Below are positions 54,211 through 64,000 of a stretch of 64,000 nt of DNA, piece after piece. How positions within the stretch are numbered: position 1 is the stretch's first letter; each line of letters opens with the position of its first letter. Where the stretch lies: positions 8,236,937 through 8,300,936 of the forward strand of contig CM069436.1 of assembly GCA_035610365.1 (NCBI GenBank). Reading direction: 5' to 3'. The notes below the pieces were generated by a model, which had not been told where the DNA came from, ran no database searches, and worked only from the letters and a program-made list of their open reading frames with translations. The translations under genes were made by a program, and so were the position numbers. Source of the stretch: Aquatica leii. Taxonomy: Eukaryota; Arthropoda; Insecta; Coleoptera; Lampyridae.

Positions 54211-56760
54211 TCAGGTCTAGTTCTTTGAATTCTTTTTTTTTCAGTATTTGTGAAGGAATACCATATGCAGCTTTATTTACTCTCATTTCGTCAGAATTTA
54301 CACATCTTAGAGCTGCTTCCCGTTCTTTTTGCCGTTATTGCCTCCTTCACTTGACTGCAGGTTTTCGTTTGTATTGTGTTGGTTTATTGTCACCCTTGAT
54401 TCCTTTTAAATTCCCAGGGTATAGTTTCTGCTAGTAATTGGGCTACTTCTATGGCTTCCGTTCTGTACACCAAAATAATGCTTATGCAAACTTTTTTTTG
54501 TACTTTGTTGACTATACCCTCATCGCTCCTCCCTACATCGGTGCTGCGTATAAGATCGTGGAGGTTACGACCGTCGACACCAGTTTCCTCTTCAATATTG
54601 ACGTACCTATTGTGTTAGACATGGCCGACACCGTTTTTGTGGATTTGGCAGCGGTCATTTTCACGTGATGGCCATAATTAATGTATTTCTTCATGTGGAC
54701 TCCAAGGTATTTTAGGCTTTTACCGGTTGCGACGACGAACTCTTGTAGCCTGAACTCGACAGCACAGATTTTTTTTCTGTCCGATAAGATAATAGCTTCC
54801 GTTTTTTTGGGAGCTACCTCCAACTCTTGGATTTGAAGTAATTGTCTAGCGTGAGACGAACGCGGTTTGTTTTTACCACGAGCTCGCCTTCTTTTCTAGC
54901 ACTGGTTAGTAAAACGAGGTCATCGGTAAACGCCAGTACATGGGCCCTCTCCCTCAGGTTGAGCTCAAGTATTTTGTCGAATGTGGTGTTCCACAGAGTC
55001 GGTCCCAGTACCGAACCTTAAGGGACTCTGCCGGTCAGCTGGCTTTCTTCGGTGCTTTCTGCACTCGGAATTATTAATTTTCTGTCTTTAAGATCACTAT
55101 TTATAAGGTTTATTACGTAATTTTGGATTCCTTTCGTCACAAGCGCGTCTATGATGACCGGCCACGCGTTTTAGACGTCTAGCGTTACAATGGCGCATAG
55201 TCTTTTATTCTCCAGGTGTTTTTTCTGGCTTGTGTAGCCCATCGGTCGACCGACATTATGGCGTCTATGGTCGACGTGTTTTTTCTAAAATCGTACTGAT
55301 TGTCGAACATTTCGGCGATGATGATTTGAAGTTTAGCCATCGTGTTTAGCAGGCGCTCTGGGTCGTTGGGGGAAGGTTTTTCTTTGTCGAGTAGCGTTGA
55401 GTTGGCTCTTTCCCACTCTTCTGAGAAGTCTTGCCGTAGCAAATAGGAGTGTCAGCTTGTCGGAGTATTTTCTGGCGAGCAACGAAATTCCTTCCGGAGG
55501 TACGCTGAATGGAGGTGGCGGGGAAGCATCTAATGGAGATCATTTTTGGCTTACATGGAAATAAATTTCTAGCCACTTTAGTTAGGAGTTTTAGGTCGAC
55601 CCACTTCAAGTATCTTGTTGCTATTTAGCACCCTTTACCTCACGGCTCATTCTATTCAAGCGCGATCTTTTGCTGTCAGGATTGCATTTCTGAATTAACT
55701 TTTTTTCTTTCTGTATTAATGTGTGGCTAGCGGGAGTTTTGTCTTGAAGTAAAACCGCTTTAAATAAACCGCAATACGCGTCATTCGTTGGCACTACTTC
55801 CTAAGTCTGGCCAGTTTCTTGCTCTACTAATATATATATATTGCTGCTAGTTTGGCCATTCTTTCTGGCTTTGGGCATGCTTGCGACACAGTCTTTTGTA
55901 TAAATATGTACATGTTGACATGTCTTCTGGAGTAATTTTTTAGGTTTCAAGTAGTTCTTTGGCGTCCAGTTTGTGAGCTTTACATCGTGGTTGGCTGCTG
56001 CGGTTGCCCAACGAGCCTGATCGCATATTTAGAATTGGATGTATCTATGGTCGTTTGAAGTTTCATTTTCTAAAACTATCCAGTTCACGATTTTTGGTGC
56101 GACTACTTCATTAGCTATGGTTAGGTCAAGATAGATGGATGTTTTACCATTGTTTAACGTTACCATGTTGCAGCTGGTCGTCCACTCAGTTAGTAGGCGG
56201 GCTCTCGTATCCTTTTTGGGGTGGGGTGGAACCATTCCTGAGATTTGGCATTAGAATCGCCAGTTATGATGGACGGTTTTTTGTATTTACGTATCACTGT
56301 ACCAATGTTGTTTAATACCTTTTGGAATTGCTCAAGTGGCTGGTTGGGGGAAATGTAGCAAGAGAGAATCTAATAATGTTCTAGCTCTATACCCACAGCT
56401 CCACTCGTGTTTTCAGTTTGTAGCACTGTTACCTTGTTTCCGAATGTTGTTACGGCTGCGTCTTCTTCTGCATCTATTCTCTATCCGGCAACTTTCATTT
56501 TATTCAAATTGGGTTCAGTGACCATTAATACATCGATATCGTTTTCTACAGCCATGGCACAGAAGTGGTCGTGCGCCGCCCTTCGTATGTCCAGGTTAAC
56601 CTGCATCATTTTAATGGTCATGTTATCTGCTACTGTTTTAATTAGTGGGTACTCTGTCTTCACTCACGGTCTTTTGTTTCTTTAGTAGTTTATTGAATTT
56701 AGCACAAGACTTCGTTCATGTACTGTTACCTGTTGACTCACAGAGTATGCATTTCTTTTA
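54211..56760 (-). pseudogene. R1-like LINE ORF2 with end of ORF1
   Basis: Minus strand from about 56750: a CILCESTGNS…KSCAKFNKLLKKQK segment resembles the last zinc knuckle of ORF1. ORF2 follows: IKMMQVNLDIRRAAHDHFCA and NDIDVLMVTEPNLNK (endonuclease start), ETSNDHRYIQF (endonuclease catalytic SDH-type block, about 56030-56070), PERLLNTMAKLQIIIAEMF and QYDFRKNTSTIDAI (RT), a PTLWN block, AFTDDLVLLTSARKEGE (catalytic FADD-type box as FTDD, about 54900-54940), then LKYLGVHMKKYINYGHHVKM and the C-terminal region to about 54240. There are multiple stops and frameshifts but nearly full domain content. Confidence 0.87.
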
Positions 56761-57889
56761 ATGTTTGCATTTGGTTCTCCGATCAACGCTCTAAATTTTT
56801 TTTTCAATTATTACATGCTACATTTCTCGTCGTATTTCGTTTTTAGTATTTGGACACAGCCATACACGTTTTCACTAAATAGTTGGATATTATCTCCTAC
56901 ATAACCTCAATCTAAGAAACAAAGTACTGCATGACTACAGTTTGCACAGACAAAATAAAAAAATATCTAATAATCTTAATGATTGTATTCATGTAAACGT
57001 ATCGGTAGGGGAACTCTCCCGGAATTACCTTATTATTGAATCGTTTTTTCAGAATTTGATTATGATCAAAGTTTAAATTTTCGCGCGTTTTTTCTTCTGT
57101 CCGGTTAGTCAAATTTTTTGTCACAATATACAATACTATACAGTGCAGATTTTAGTGGTGGTACGCTAAGTTTTTAAGGTTTTGCTTACTCTACTTTGAT
57201 TAATCTAGTCTAAAATACAGAATGTTTTGGTATCGAACTGCTTCTAACCAAAATACCGAGAGGTTTTTTTGTTGTGGAAAACAGAAAAATAGGGTAACCA
57301 CAATTTATACATACAATACATGTAATCGATCCATGCTAATTACAGTCATTACCTGTAGTTGGGGACATATTTATGTTGCAATTCACAATTTATGTATTAT
57401 AGTATTTTCCTTGGGTCGTAAAATGACAGATAAGATTCAAAGCGTCGAGAGTACACGTTGATATTTTATACACATAACATAGCTATTTTTCTTATTTTCG
57501 CTAGAATCAAATTGAACGAAACCTAATATTTTTGCATAAACAATTTTATACTTTAAACGTTTTTTTATCATTCAGGAATTCCACAACGTATTTTTAGATA
57601 AAATCTTAAAGTTTTGTTAATAATAATAACAACAGTTTACGAGTAAAACTTAAAAAAGCAACTTCGCTTAAAATGATACAATGTATTTATTATGGCCTTT
57701 TTATAAAGTCTACAAAGGTAGGAATACAGAAACTGCTTGTCTTAAGCTTATTTATAGCATTCCTACTAAACATTCATAGAAACGGAATAAAATAAAATAA
57801 TTCTCACATAAAATCGTTTATTAGCATTCACTGTTCTAAACGAAACATTTATAATCTTCTTACGCAACTAATTTTATCATTTGTTGCAG
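56761..57889. other. No recognisable gene
   Basis: AT-rich. The 79-codon plus frame at 57222-57461 has no recognised motif. The right end is a pyrimidine-rich stretch ending TTTGTTGCAG. Confidence 0.4.
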
Positions 57890-57935
57890 GTTACAAATCA
57901 AACATTATCCGTTGACTGATAACAATAAAATAAAG
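57890..57935 (+). other. Candidate 46-nt internal exon
   Basis: TTATCATTTGTTGCAG precedes it and AAG|GTAAGTG follows, both close to consensus splice sites. One frame is open throughout (LQIKHYPLTDNNKIK). The other two contain stops, so it is either a phase-specific micro-exon or part of an untranslated leader. Confidence 0.3.
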
Positions 57936-59079
57936 GTAAGTGTATTTTTTATTGCTTGTTTTAAACTTCTTTTCGATTGAACAATATAAAAGAAAAACTT
58001 TTACTGTTGTTGATTCTTTTTGCTTTTAAGTTATTGAAATGTTTGATGGGTTTTGGCTAGACTTACTTTTTTATTTATTATGAGCTTACGAAGCTTTTAC
58101 TTGAGGATGTTTTCTGTTTATAAAGACATATAATAATAATAAATTTTGAAGTTCGTATACAAATTGTGACTATTTTAAGTGTGCGAGCCAAATAAAGTGT
58201 GTACATGGTGTTGTAAAATGTGAATGTTTGAAGAAAATAATTCTACGAATGCATAATTAAGCTCAAAGGAAATAGGATTTTATCACCTAATGCGATTTAA
58301 TCTTTTTTATTTTTCCTTAAAATTTACACCTTATCTTTGTATTTTGTTTATTTGATATAACAAAAATGGGACCTCGTCTTGTTGGAACCATGTGATGTAT
58401 GTATGTTAGATACGTTTCAGATAGAAATAGCTTTAAAAATTCAGATGCATCTTTTTGCGTATGCGTCTTATGTTTGGTGTGTTTTTTAACATCGTAGAAT
58501 TAAAAACCTGTTAGATTAAATTCAGTTTTGGGAAGAAGTAGGATACATGAAACCGTATCAATTAGTAGTCAGTTGAACACGACGGGCAATTTAAGGTGAT
58601 TTGGGCTAAAAACACTGTCATCAGATTAAGTTTGTGTCTGCCCATGGGTTCTCCTATATTTTCTAACCATTCACTGTGTCACTGCTATCTAAAAACCTGT
58701 GGAAGAACTCATTTTCATGAGTTTTATAAATTTTTTGAAGAAATTTTACTGAACACACTGCACTCTGCTACTTTTACTTCATTGTCAGGCTTATTTGATT
58801 ACTTATTTGAGTCAATATTCTTGAAATCTTTTGGTTTGGCTGTTTTACCTATGCCTAGAAGCTTCTCTTCTATTTATATAGGCACAATTTGACAGTTTTT
58901 GATCGATGCGTTTTTTATTTTCAAAAGGCATGGTCTTGTGCGGTAAAGCTCTGAGTATCTTGTTGAATAATTTTTTATTTTGCTGATACAGAAACTCGGA
59001 ACGGTCACATCCTTTACTGACTCTTATTTCTGGTCGATGTTAGCTAGCCAGTGCAGCACCCCGAACCAGCTTTTCACAC
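57936..59079. other. No recognisable gene
   Basis: AT-rich. The 98-codon plus frame at 58596-58892 is not convincingly related to any family. Confidence 0.4.
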
Positions 59080-60399
59080 GCCTATAAATAGGGGGTAGCA
59101 GTGGAACGAGGCGGGGATAGAGTGCCGTAGCACCCCTCCCTCTTAAGGGACATGTCGCACGACGGAATAAGTCGACGACCAACCTGTGCAAGAGCTAGTT
59201 CCCACGCCCCGAGAGACCGACATCAGTTGATAGAGCACCGGACAGCGAGTCCGCGATGGGGCTCTCTATCACCCTCGGATACTCGTGTTGCTGCCGCGCC
59301 ACGTTGGACGAGTCGCCGTCGCAGTCTCCTCCATCCTACATGGATTCCTCTGCTACCTTGCAATGTTCGAACAGCCCTCGTTCTTTCCGCATAAATGCAC
59401 CAGCGTACTGGGGATACTGGAATTAGGTAGATTGCTGTCCGTTCTATGAGTCTAAGCCCACTCACATAGACCCGGGCGTATTGGTCCGCGTACGGTTACC
59501 ACAAGACGCTTTCTCTGCCGGAGGGACTAGTCCTCCCTGCCATGCTTTCGTATAATAGGACTCGGCCTTTCCTCTCCCTTCAGTACTAGGTCTAGGTTTA
59601 CCGGCACTGGAAAACCCTAAGGCCCAGGCCGTGCCCGAAGTTCCGTCTGAAGATTGAACCGAGTTTCAGAATTGGAGCTAGGTCCAGATTTACCGACATG
59701 GACAAGACGGTTTACGTCTGCCAGCCGTGCCTCCAGTTCCTGTTCAAATCCTTCCCTCGGAATTGGGTAGAGTGACTATTATTCTAAGGGAAGCGGTCAC
59801 ATGACAAACCTCTCCCTCACGTATAGATCGTACACAATTAGGTCCACAATTCACGGACGTTATGCCGCCATAGAGGGGAGCCCATTAAAGTAAGACGTCA
59901 ACACAACTACTACCACGTTCGGATACGGTACGTTTCGGCCGTTGTCACAGGACCCAGACATGCGCCTGAACCCTGGAATTGGGTGGAAACGTATCCGTTT
60001 TAAGGGCAACAACACCACATGGTGAAATGTAGGCCCGTGTCAGTCATTTAGTTCACTGGAGAACCAGCACAGATGCTATCCAGAGTGCACCGCGAGGAGA
60101 CGACTAACATTACACTCCATTACTAGGTATATACTCTCACATACGACACTACGAGCGTTTGCTGAAGGACTACTCTTCCCGATCTACACAGATTACAAAC
60201 CGATAACTTTTGATTTTAAACAAAAGTGGAAAAGTGCTATCAGAGACGATTCAGATACATCGGATAATTCTCGTGAGATATACACATATCAGGTAGAGAC
60301 AACGTGGTAACTGATTTACTGTTCAAGGGGGGTCAAGTCGCGAAATTGTTAGAAATCACACATCAGCTGTAACACTTAGGAGGGATAGCATACGCAAAA
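59080..60399 (+). pseudogene. GC-richer gypsy 5' region and decayed gag/pol frame
   Basis: CCTATAAATAGGGGG (about 59078) is a strong TATA-like box. Downstream a plus-strand reading frame is Pro/Val/Gly-rich (LVRVRLPQDAFSAGGTSPP, LRLPAVPPVPVQILPSELGR) with about nine stops in roughly 300 codons. It leads toward HYERLLKDYSSRS, typical of gypsy gag/pol spacer regions, and then the integrase. The motif GGAATTGGGTAGA and the segment CTAGGTCTAGGTTTACCGGC are internally repeated. The function is inferred only from position before the integrase. Confidence 0.4.
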
Positions 60400-61090
60400 C
60401 ACGTAACAAAGATGTTTTTTGTCCCGAAATTGAACATGATTCCTACATTTGGACGCGTCAGAGTATACTCTGCCAGCGCTCGAAAGTAACAAGGCACAAC
60501 GCACCCGAACTGATACAATTTAAGCTACTATCAGACTGATCCGACCACGTACCTACACCACACAAACACCGATTACATCTTTACGTGCATCGATCGTTTC
60601 ACATGTTAGCTAGAAGACATCCCGTTGGAAAACAGAGAAGCTACCTCACGCATTTTTTACCGAGATTTGGAACCCAGTTTCGAATCATAACTGACCAGGG
60701 CTTATCATTCACATGTATGCGGATTAATTGAAAGGTTCCACATACATATAAAAGCTGCCCTAATATGTCACAACGTAGAAAACTTTACCAATCGTGTTAT
60801 GATGTATACGCACAGGACGGAAAGAAGTCATTGCAGCTACCGTGAGAGTTATATTACGACACATAAGAACTCTTAGACCAACACCGCCAGCAAGTCATGG
60901 AAAAACTAAAAACTTTGTTGCATCTAAGTTTTTCTGAGAAACGACACTGCGAAGCGACCGCTACAGTGATTATAAAACAGACCTACTGTAATGAAGCACG
61001 GCACGTACAAAGATAAATAAAGGATGACAATCCGCCACGATAGCAGCAGACAGAATTAAACCAGCATTCGTGGTAGCAGCTCCTTAGTGA
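60400..61090 (+). pseudogene. pol: Ty3/gypsy integrase
   Basis: Plus strand: CQRSKVTRHNAPELIQFKLL (end of the zinc domain, about 60470-60530), an IFTCIDRF block (about 60570-60600), FYRDLEPSFES with FRIITDQGLSFTC (catalytic Asp region, about 60660-60715), CGLIERFHIHIKAAL (the xxNGxxERFHRxLKAA block with catalytic Glu, about 60718-60760), THRTERSHCSYRESYIT (about 60810-60855), TPPASHGKTK, then ETTLRSDRYSDY and AADRIKPAFVVAAP (GPF/Y-like tail, about 61045-61085). Many frame changes. It resembles Osvaldo/Mag-type elements. No LTR was seen after it. Confidence 0.8.
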
Positions 61091-61559
61091 CTCCAAACAA
61101 TAACTACTCACATAAAAGAAAATAAAACATTGACAAAATCTGGAATAAAAATTAGTTTTTCGCTATCATTCTCAAAAGTTACATTACAAGCAAGGGGTAT
61201 GTGGGGATACCACCACTTTTACGAATGCAAATTTTACCATTGCTCAAACGACCAGACTGTTTCCTATTGTTGTTTATAAGCACGTAAGGATTCTTTACAT
61301 GGAGCGTAAGCACTAACAGCGCGAACACAAACACGAACAAAACACGTTGCGCGGTTTCTTCCGCCGATCACCAGTTGGGAAGGCATTATCGCTGTTGTAG
61401 CTTCTCCAGCTATGGTTTTACAAGTTATATTGTAACCGGAACCAAAGTTACATGTCCTTGTCATTATTATTACGCTTTTAGCGATTTAAATAAAATGACG
61501 GTCCTCTACTTGTATTGAAGGAGTTGAATCGATTTTCTTTCTACTCAACTGCTCACAGG
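61091..61559. other. Unassigned region after gypsy integrase
   Basis: A 66-codon minus frame (61464-61264; TIAGEATTAIMPSQLVIGGR) looks mildly protein-like but is unrecognised. The region may include the missing LTR. Confidence 0.3.
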
Positions 61560-62560
61560 TAATGGCTACCGGACGCCATCTTGTTTTTCCTAATTTAGTG
61601 GAAGTTGAAGCTTGGTGGAATCTCGAACCTCTAGAGGACGCGTCCTCAGGTTATGGATATGGGAATGCTTCTCAGATTGAGTGGTAGGAGTGAAATTAAG
61701 AAGCTCCCACGGACCAACAGGTAAACACGCAGCGTTTGACCCAGAGTGGGCGGTTGCAAACAGCGTCTGTTTTTTATGTTAAGGGTGGCTGAACTGAATC
61801 AGGGAAACCAACGGGAAAATATCTTAATAATACTTTCCCCAGGAATTCACTACGGTGAGAAAATTAAAAGCGATGGCTTTTAGTTCCGGACAGCCCTTCA
61901 ATAGACAGGGGGGGGTACAAAGAATCTCCCGGCTCAATATAGCAAAATCTACAACAACAATATGCACGTGGAAGGTTAGAACGTTGTACTAAACTGGTAA
62001 GCTGAAAAATCTGATCTAGGAAATGAAACGTATTGGGTGTCTTTGTGACTTTGTTGGATCAGGACTATGTAAGCACGAATATGGGAATTTATATTATTCT
62101 GAAAACAACAGCGGAGACCAAAAACATAGAAATGGAGTTGCAGTGTTAACTAACACATGGTTTGAACTACCGAAGCGCAATTTATATACATGGACAGCAC
62201 CACGAAGTGCCCATGATGGATCTGAACCAAAGAGAAACCAAATTGACTACATTCTTGTTAACAAGCGATTTAAATATTGTGTGAAGCATGCAAAAACATA
62301 CCCTGGCACGGCTATGGGATACGATCATAATCCCATTGAGACCGACGTGAGACTAAACGTGAGATTAAAGGTCGCGATGAACACAATAGAAGATCAAGGA
62401 GCAAACGATGAAGGGCCTCATATTTTGAAATCTGAAGTGCAACACGTATTGCAAATAACAAAAGACAGAAAAGCAGTAGTGATGTACGTCCATGCCTTCT
62501 AATAAGGTATCATTTGTTAAGCCTATCGTATCTAAGTGAGTAATCGACTTCATGCTCTCC
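61560..62560 (+). pseudogene. RTE-like LINE: 5' region and endonuclease
   Basis: The endonuclease start reads TTICTWKVRTLY…TGKLKNLI (about 61948-62015), the RTE IGTWNVRTL motif. The open frame 62023-62502 carries the middle of the domain: HRNGVAVLTNTWFELPKRNL, KRNQIDYILVNKRFKYCVKH, AKTYPGTAMGYDHNPIETDV, including the catalytic-type DHN. The frame is broken between start and middle, with a deletion of the central part. About 380 bases upstream (from 61560) appear to be its 5' region. Confidence 0.85.
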
Positions 62561-62990
62561 TTTAGTAATCGCATCGAAATTGCCAGAATCGCTTAAGGTA
62601 TTGTCGTTCTACGAAAAGGGTGCTTGCAGATGTTAGCCCTTACAAGTAGAGTATGTAAGCCACAAGTGGAGTTACACGTGGTGCTAAGAAAACGACATAA
62701 AAATTACATTGAATTCGAAAAAGAATAGGAAAAGCTTACCCTACGTTGAATAAACGAATTCAATAGCGCTATTGTCGAAATACATAATGCCACAACACGT
62801 GGATGTTTTAAGAAATATTGTTCAACTCAAGCAGGAATATTTTATGTAGCGAACAATTTGACGTTTTGAAAGGAAGTGACACCATAGGAATGGCTGGGGT
62901 TCACATTTGTTGTAATACTCAAAAAACAACACCCCAAGCATTGCACAGATTATCGCTTAATTGGTATATCTCCGCATAATACATGCAAGA
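62561..62990 (+). pseudogene. RTE-like LINE: endonuclease-RT linker, decayed
   Basis: No clear motif, but it lies between the endonuclease and RT of the same element and has the same orientation. Short open segments only. Confidence 0.5.
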
Positions 62991-64000
62991 ATAAGAACTA
63001 AATACGAAGATGATTTAGAAGACACGCAATTTGGCTTTAGAAACGCCTTCCGAACGCGATAGACTTTTTTTGGAGTAAACTTCCTTCTACAAAAATGCCG
63101 AGATCAACGAAGAGATGTGTTCGTCTGTTTTATAGACTACCAAAAGGCGTTTGATAGAGTGCAGCATGACATACTAATAAAGAAATTAAAAGACACCAGC
63201 AATGATATAAGACTAATACTAAACCTATATTGGAATCAAACAACCAAGGTTCGAATAGGAGAAATAACAACTAATAAGGTTAGTATACAAAGAGGCGTAC
63301 GACAAGGGTGTATACTTTCTCCCTTGTTATTTAATATGTACTCACATCAAATCTTTAAAGAAGCCCTGGTATACTACGCGAAGTAGGCGTGAAGACAAAT
63401 GGAAGGCTTATTATGATAATCAGGTATGCAGACGACACCGTTATCCTTCCACATACGTTAGATGAACTCCAACTACTTGTTAACACAATAAGTGGAACTG
63501 GAGAAAGACCAGGGCTAAAGATCAACGTCGAGAAAACTAAGTTTATGATAATTAGCCGCCAAAATTATAATAACGCTGCAATATATCTAGACGGACAACA
63601 GATTGAACGAAGTTTACGTACCTCGGAAGCATTATACCAGAAGATCTAAATCTTGACAACGAGGTAAAACGCCGAATTGAACTGGCTCGCACCACATTTA
63701 ATAAAATGAGATCGTTTTTCTGTAAGGACACTTTAAATTTAAAAATGCGCCAACGGATGAGTAGATGCTACATACGGTCTGCGCTACTGTATGGAACGGA
63801 GACATGGACGTTGAAGTTAGCAACAATGAATAGGCTCAAGGCGTTTGAAAATGATTGCACAGGAAATTGTTGCGTGTTTTATGGGTTCAACATGTAACCA
63901 ACGAAGAGGTCTTCCGAAATGCTAACAACTATCAAGTGCAGAAAGATTTCTTATCTTGGTCATGTTATGAGAAGTGTTAAGTATCACTTACTACAACTTA
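62991..64000 (+). pseudogene. RTE-like LINE: reverse transcriptase and C-terminus, runs off window end
   Basis: Landmarks: TKYEDDLEDTQFGFRNAF (about 63000-63050); VFVCFIDYQKAFDRVQHDIL (63117 on); IRLILNLYWNQTTKVRIGE; VRQGCILSPLLFNMYS (about 63297-63345); IIRYADDTVILPHTLDE with RYADD at 63422-63436; GLKINVEKTKFMIIS; and the C-terminal TWTLKLATMNRLKAFEND and TIKCRKISYLGHVMRS near 63800-63980. Several stops (for example 63385 and 63647) and frame changes break it. The 3' end lies beyond the window. Confidence 0.92.

Noticed and set aside
58596..58892. Plus-strand 98-codon frame with LPMGSPIFSNHSL, vaguely like the GxPxGSPxSP block of PLE or LINE RT
   Set aside because: The neighbouring RT blocks cannot be found on either strand, so one weak motif is not enough.
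59152..59465. Arg-rich ORFs on both strands (80 codons each)
   Set aside because: Both are open because the segment is GC-rich and likely part of a gypsy leader; neither has a recognisable motif.

Overview
The window is AT-rich eukaryotic nuclear DNA, most likely from an insect. It has no operons, ribosome-binding sites or long intact host genes. It carries decayed copies of element families typical of arthropod genomes: R1/jockey-like and RTE-like LINEs, Penelope-like elements (PLEs) with GIY-YIG endonucleases, Ty3/gypsy LTR elements, and pogo, Tc1/mariner and probably piggyBac DNA transposons. It also has one tRNA-Asn-like gene and a 7.2-kb satellite array. An insect (perhaps a beetle) is an inference from this repertoire.

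Layout. 1-0.3 kb: end of an RTE-like LINE (-). 2.9-5.3 kb: pogo-like transposon (-) with recognisable inverted ends. 5.3-6.25 kb: a PLE whose RT and endonuclease halves point in opposite directions, followed by a 52-bp-arm hairpin. 6.8-10.6 kb: LINE C-terminus, mariner-type transposase, gypsy remnant, R1-like LINE. 12.1-12.6 kb: second PLE. 13-17 kb: no recognisable genes, but some short AT-rich motif clusters. 17.1-18.3 kb: LINE. 19-24.6 kb: the best preserved gypsy element (tRNA-Lys-type primer site, gag, zinc knuckles, protease, RT, RNase H, start of integrase). 25.3-28.4 kb: an LTR of another family interrupted by a LINE ORF1-like piece, two short host-exon candidates, then a second, longer copy of the same LINE piece. 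28.7 kb: tRNA-Asn-like gene. 29.5 kb: probable piggyBac remnant. 31.6-35.0 kb: long R1-like LINE (-). 35.0-37.5 kb: gypsy pol and a second LTR of the 25.3-kb family. 39.46-46.67 kb: satellite built as a four-monomer higher-order repeat of about 660 bp. 48.6 kb: well-formed candidate terminal host exon (-). 50.36-51.44 kb: PLE endonuclease cassette with an uninterrupted 222-codon frame between 95-bp inverted repeats. 53.5-56.8 kb: second pogo-like transposase and another R1-like LINE. 59-61.1 kb: GC-richer gypsy remnant with integrase. 61.6 kb to the end: RTE-like LINE (+) that runs off the window.

Almost every element is broken by stops, frameshifts or deletions. The main exception is the PLE reading frame at 50.46-51.12 kb. 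Host coding content is limited to short exon-like pieces with plausible splice signals (about 2.4, 26.85, 30.7, 48.6 and 57.9 kb). They suggest that the window lies between genes or inside long introns. The most noteworthy structures are the tetrameric satellite and the inverted architectures of the PLEs.
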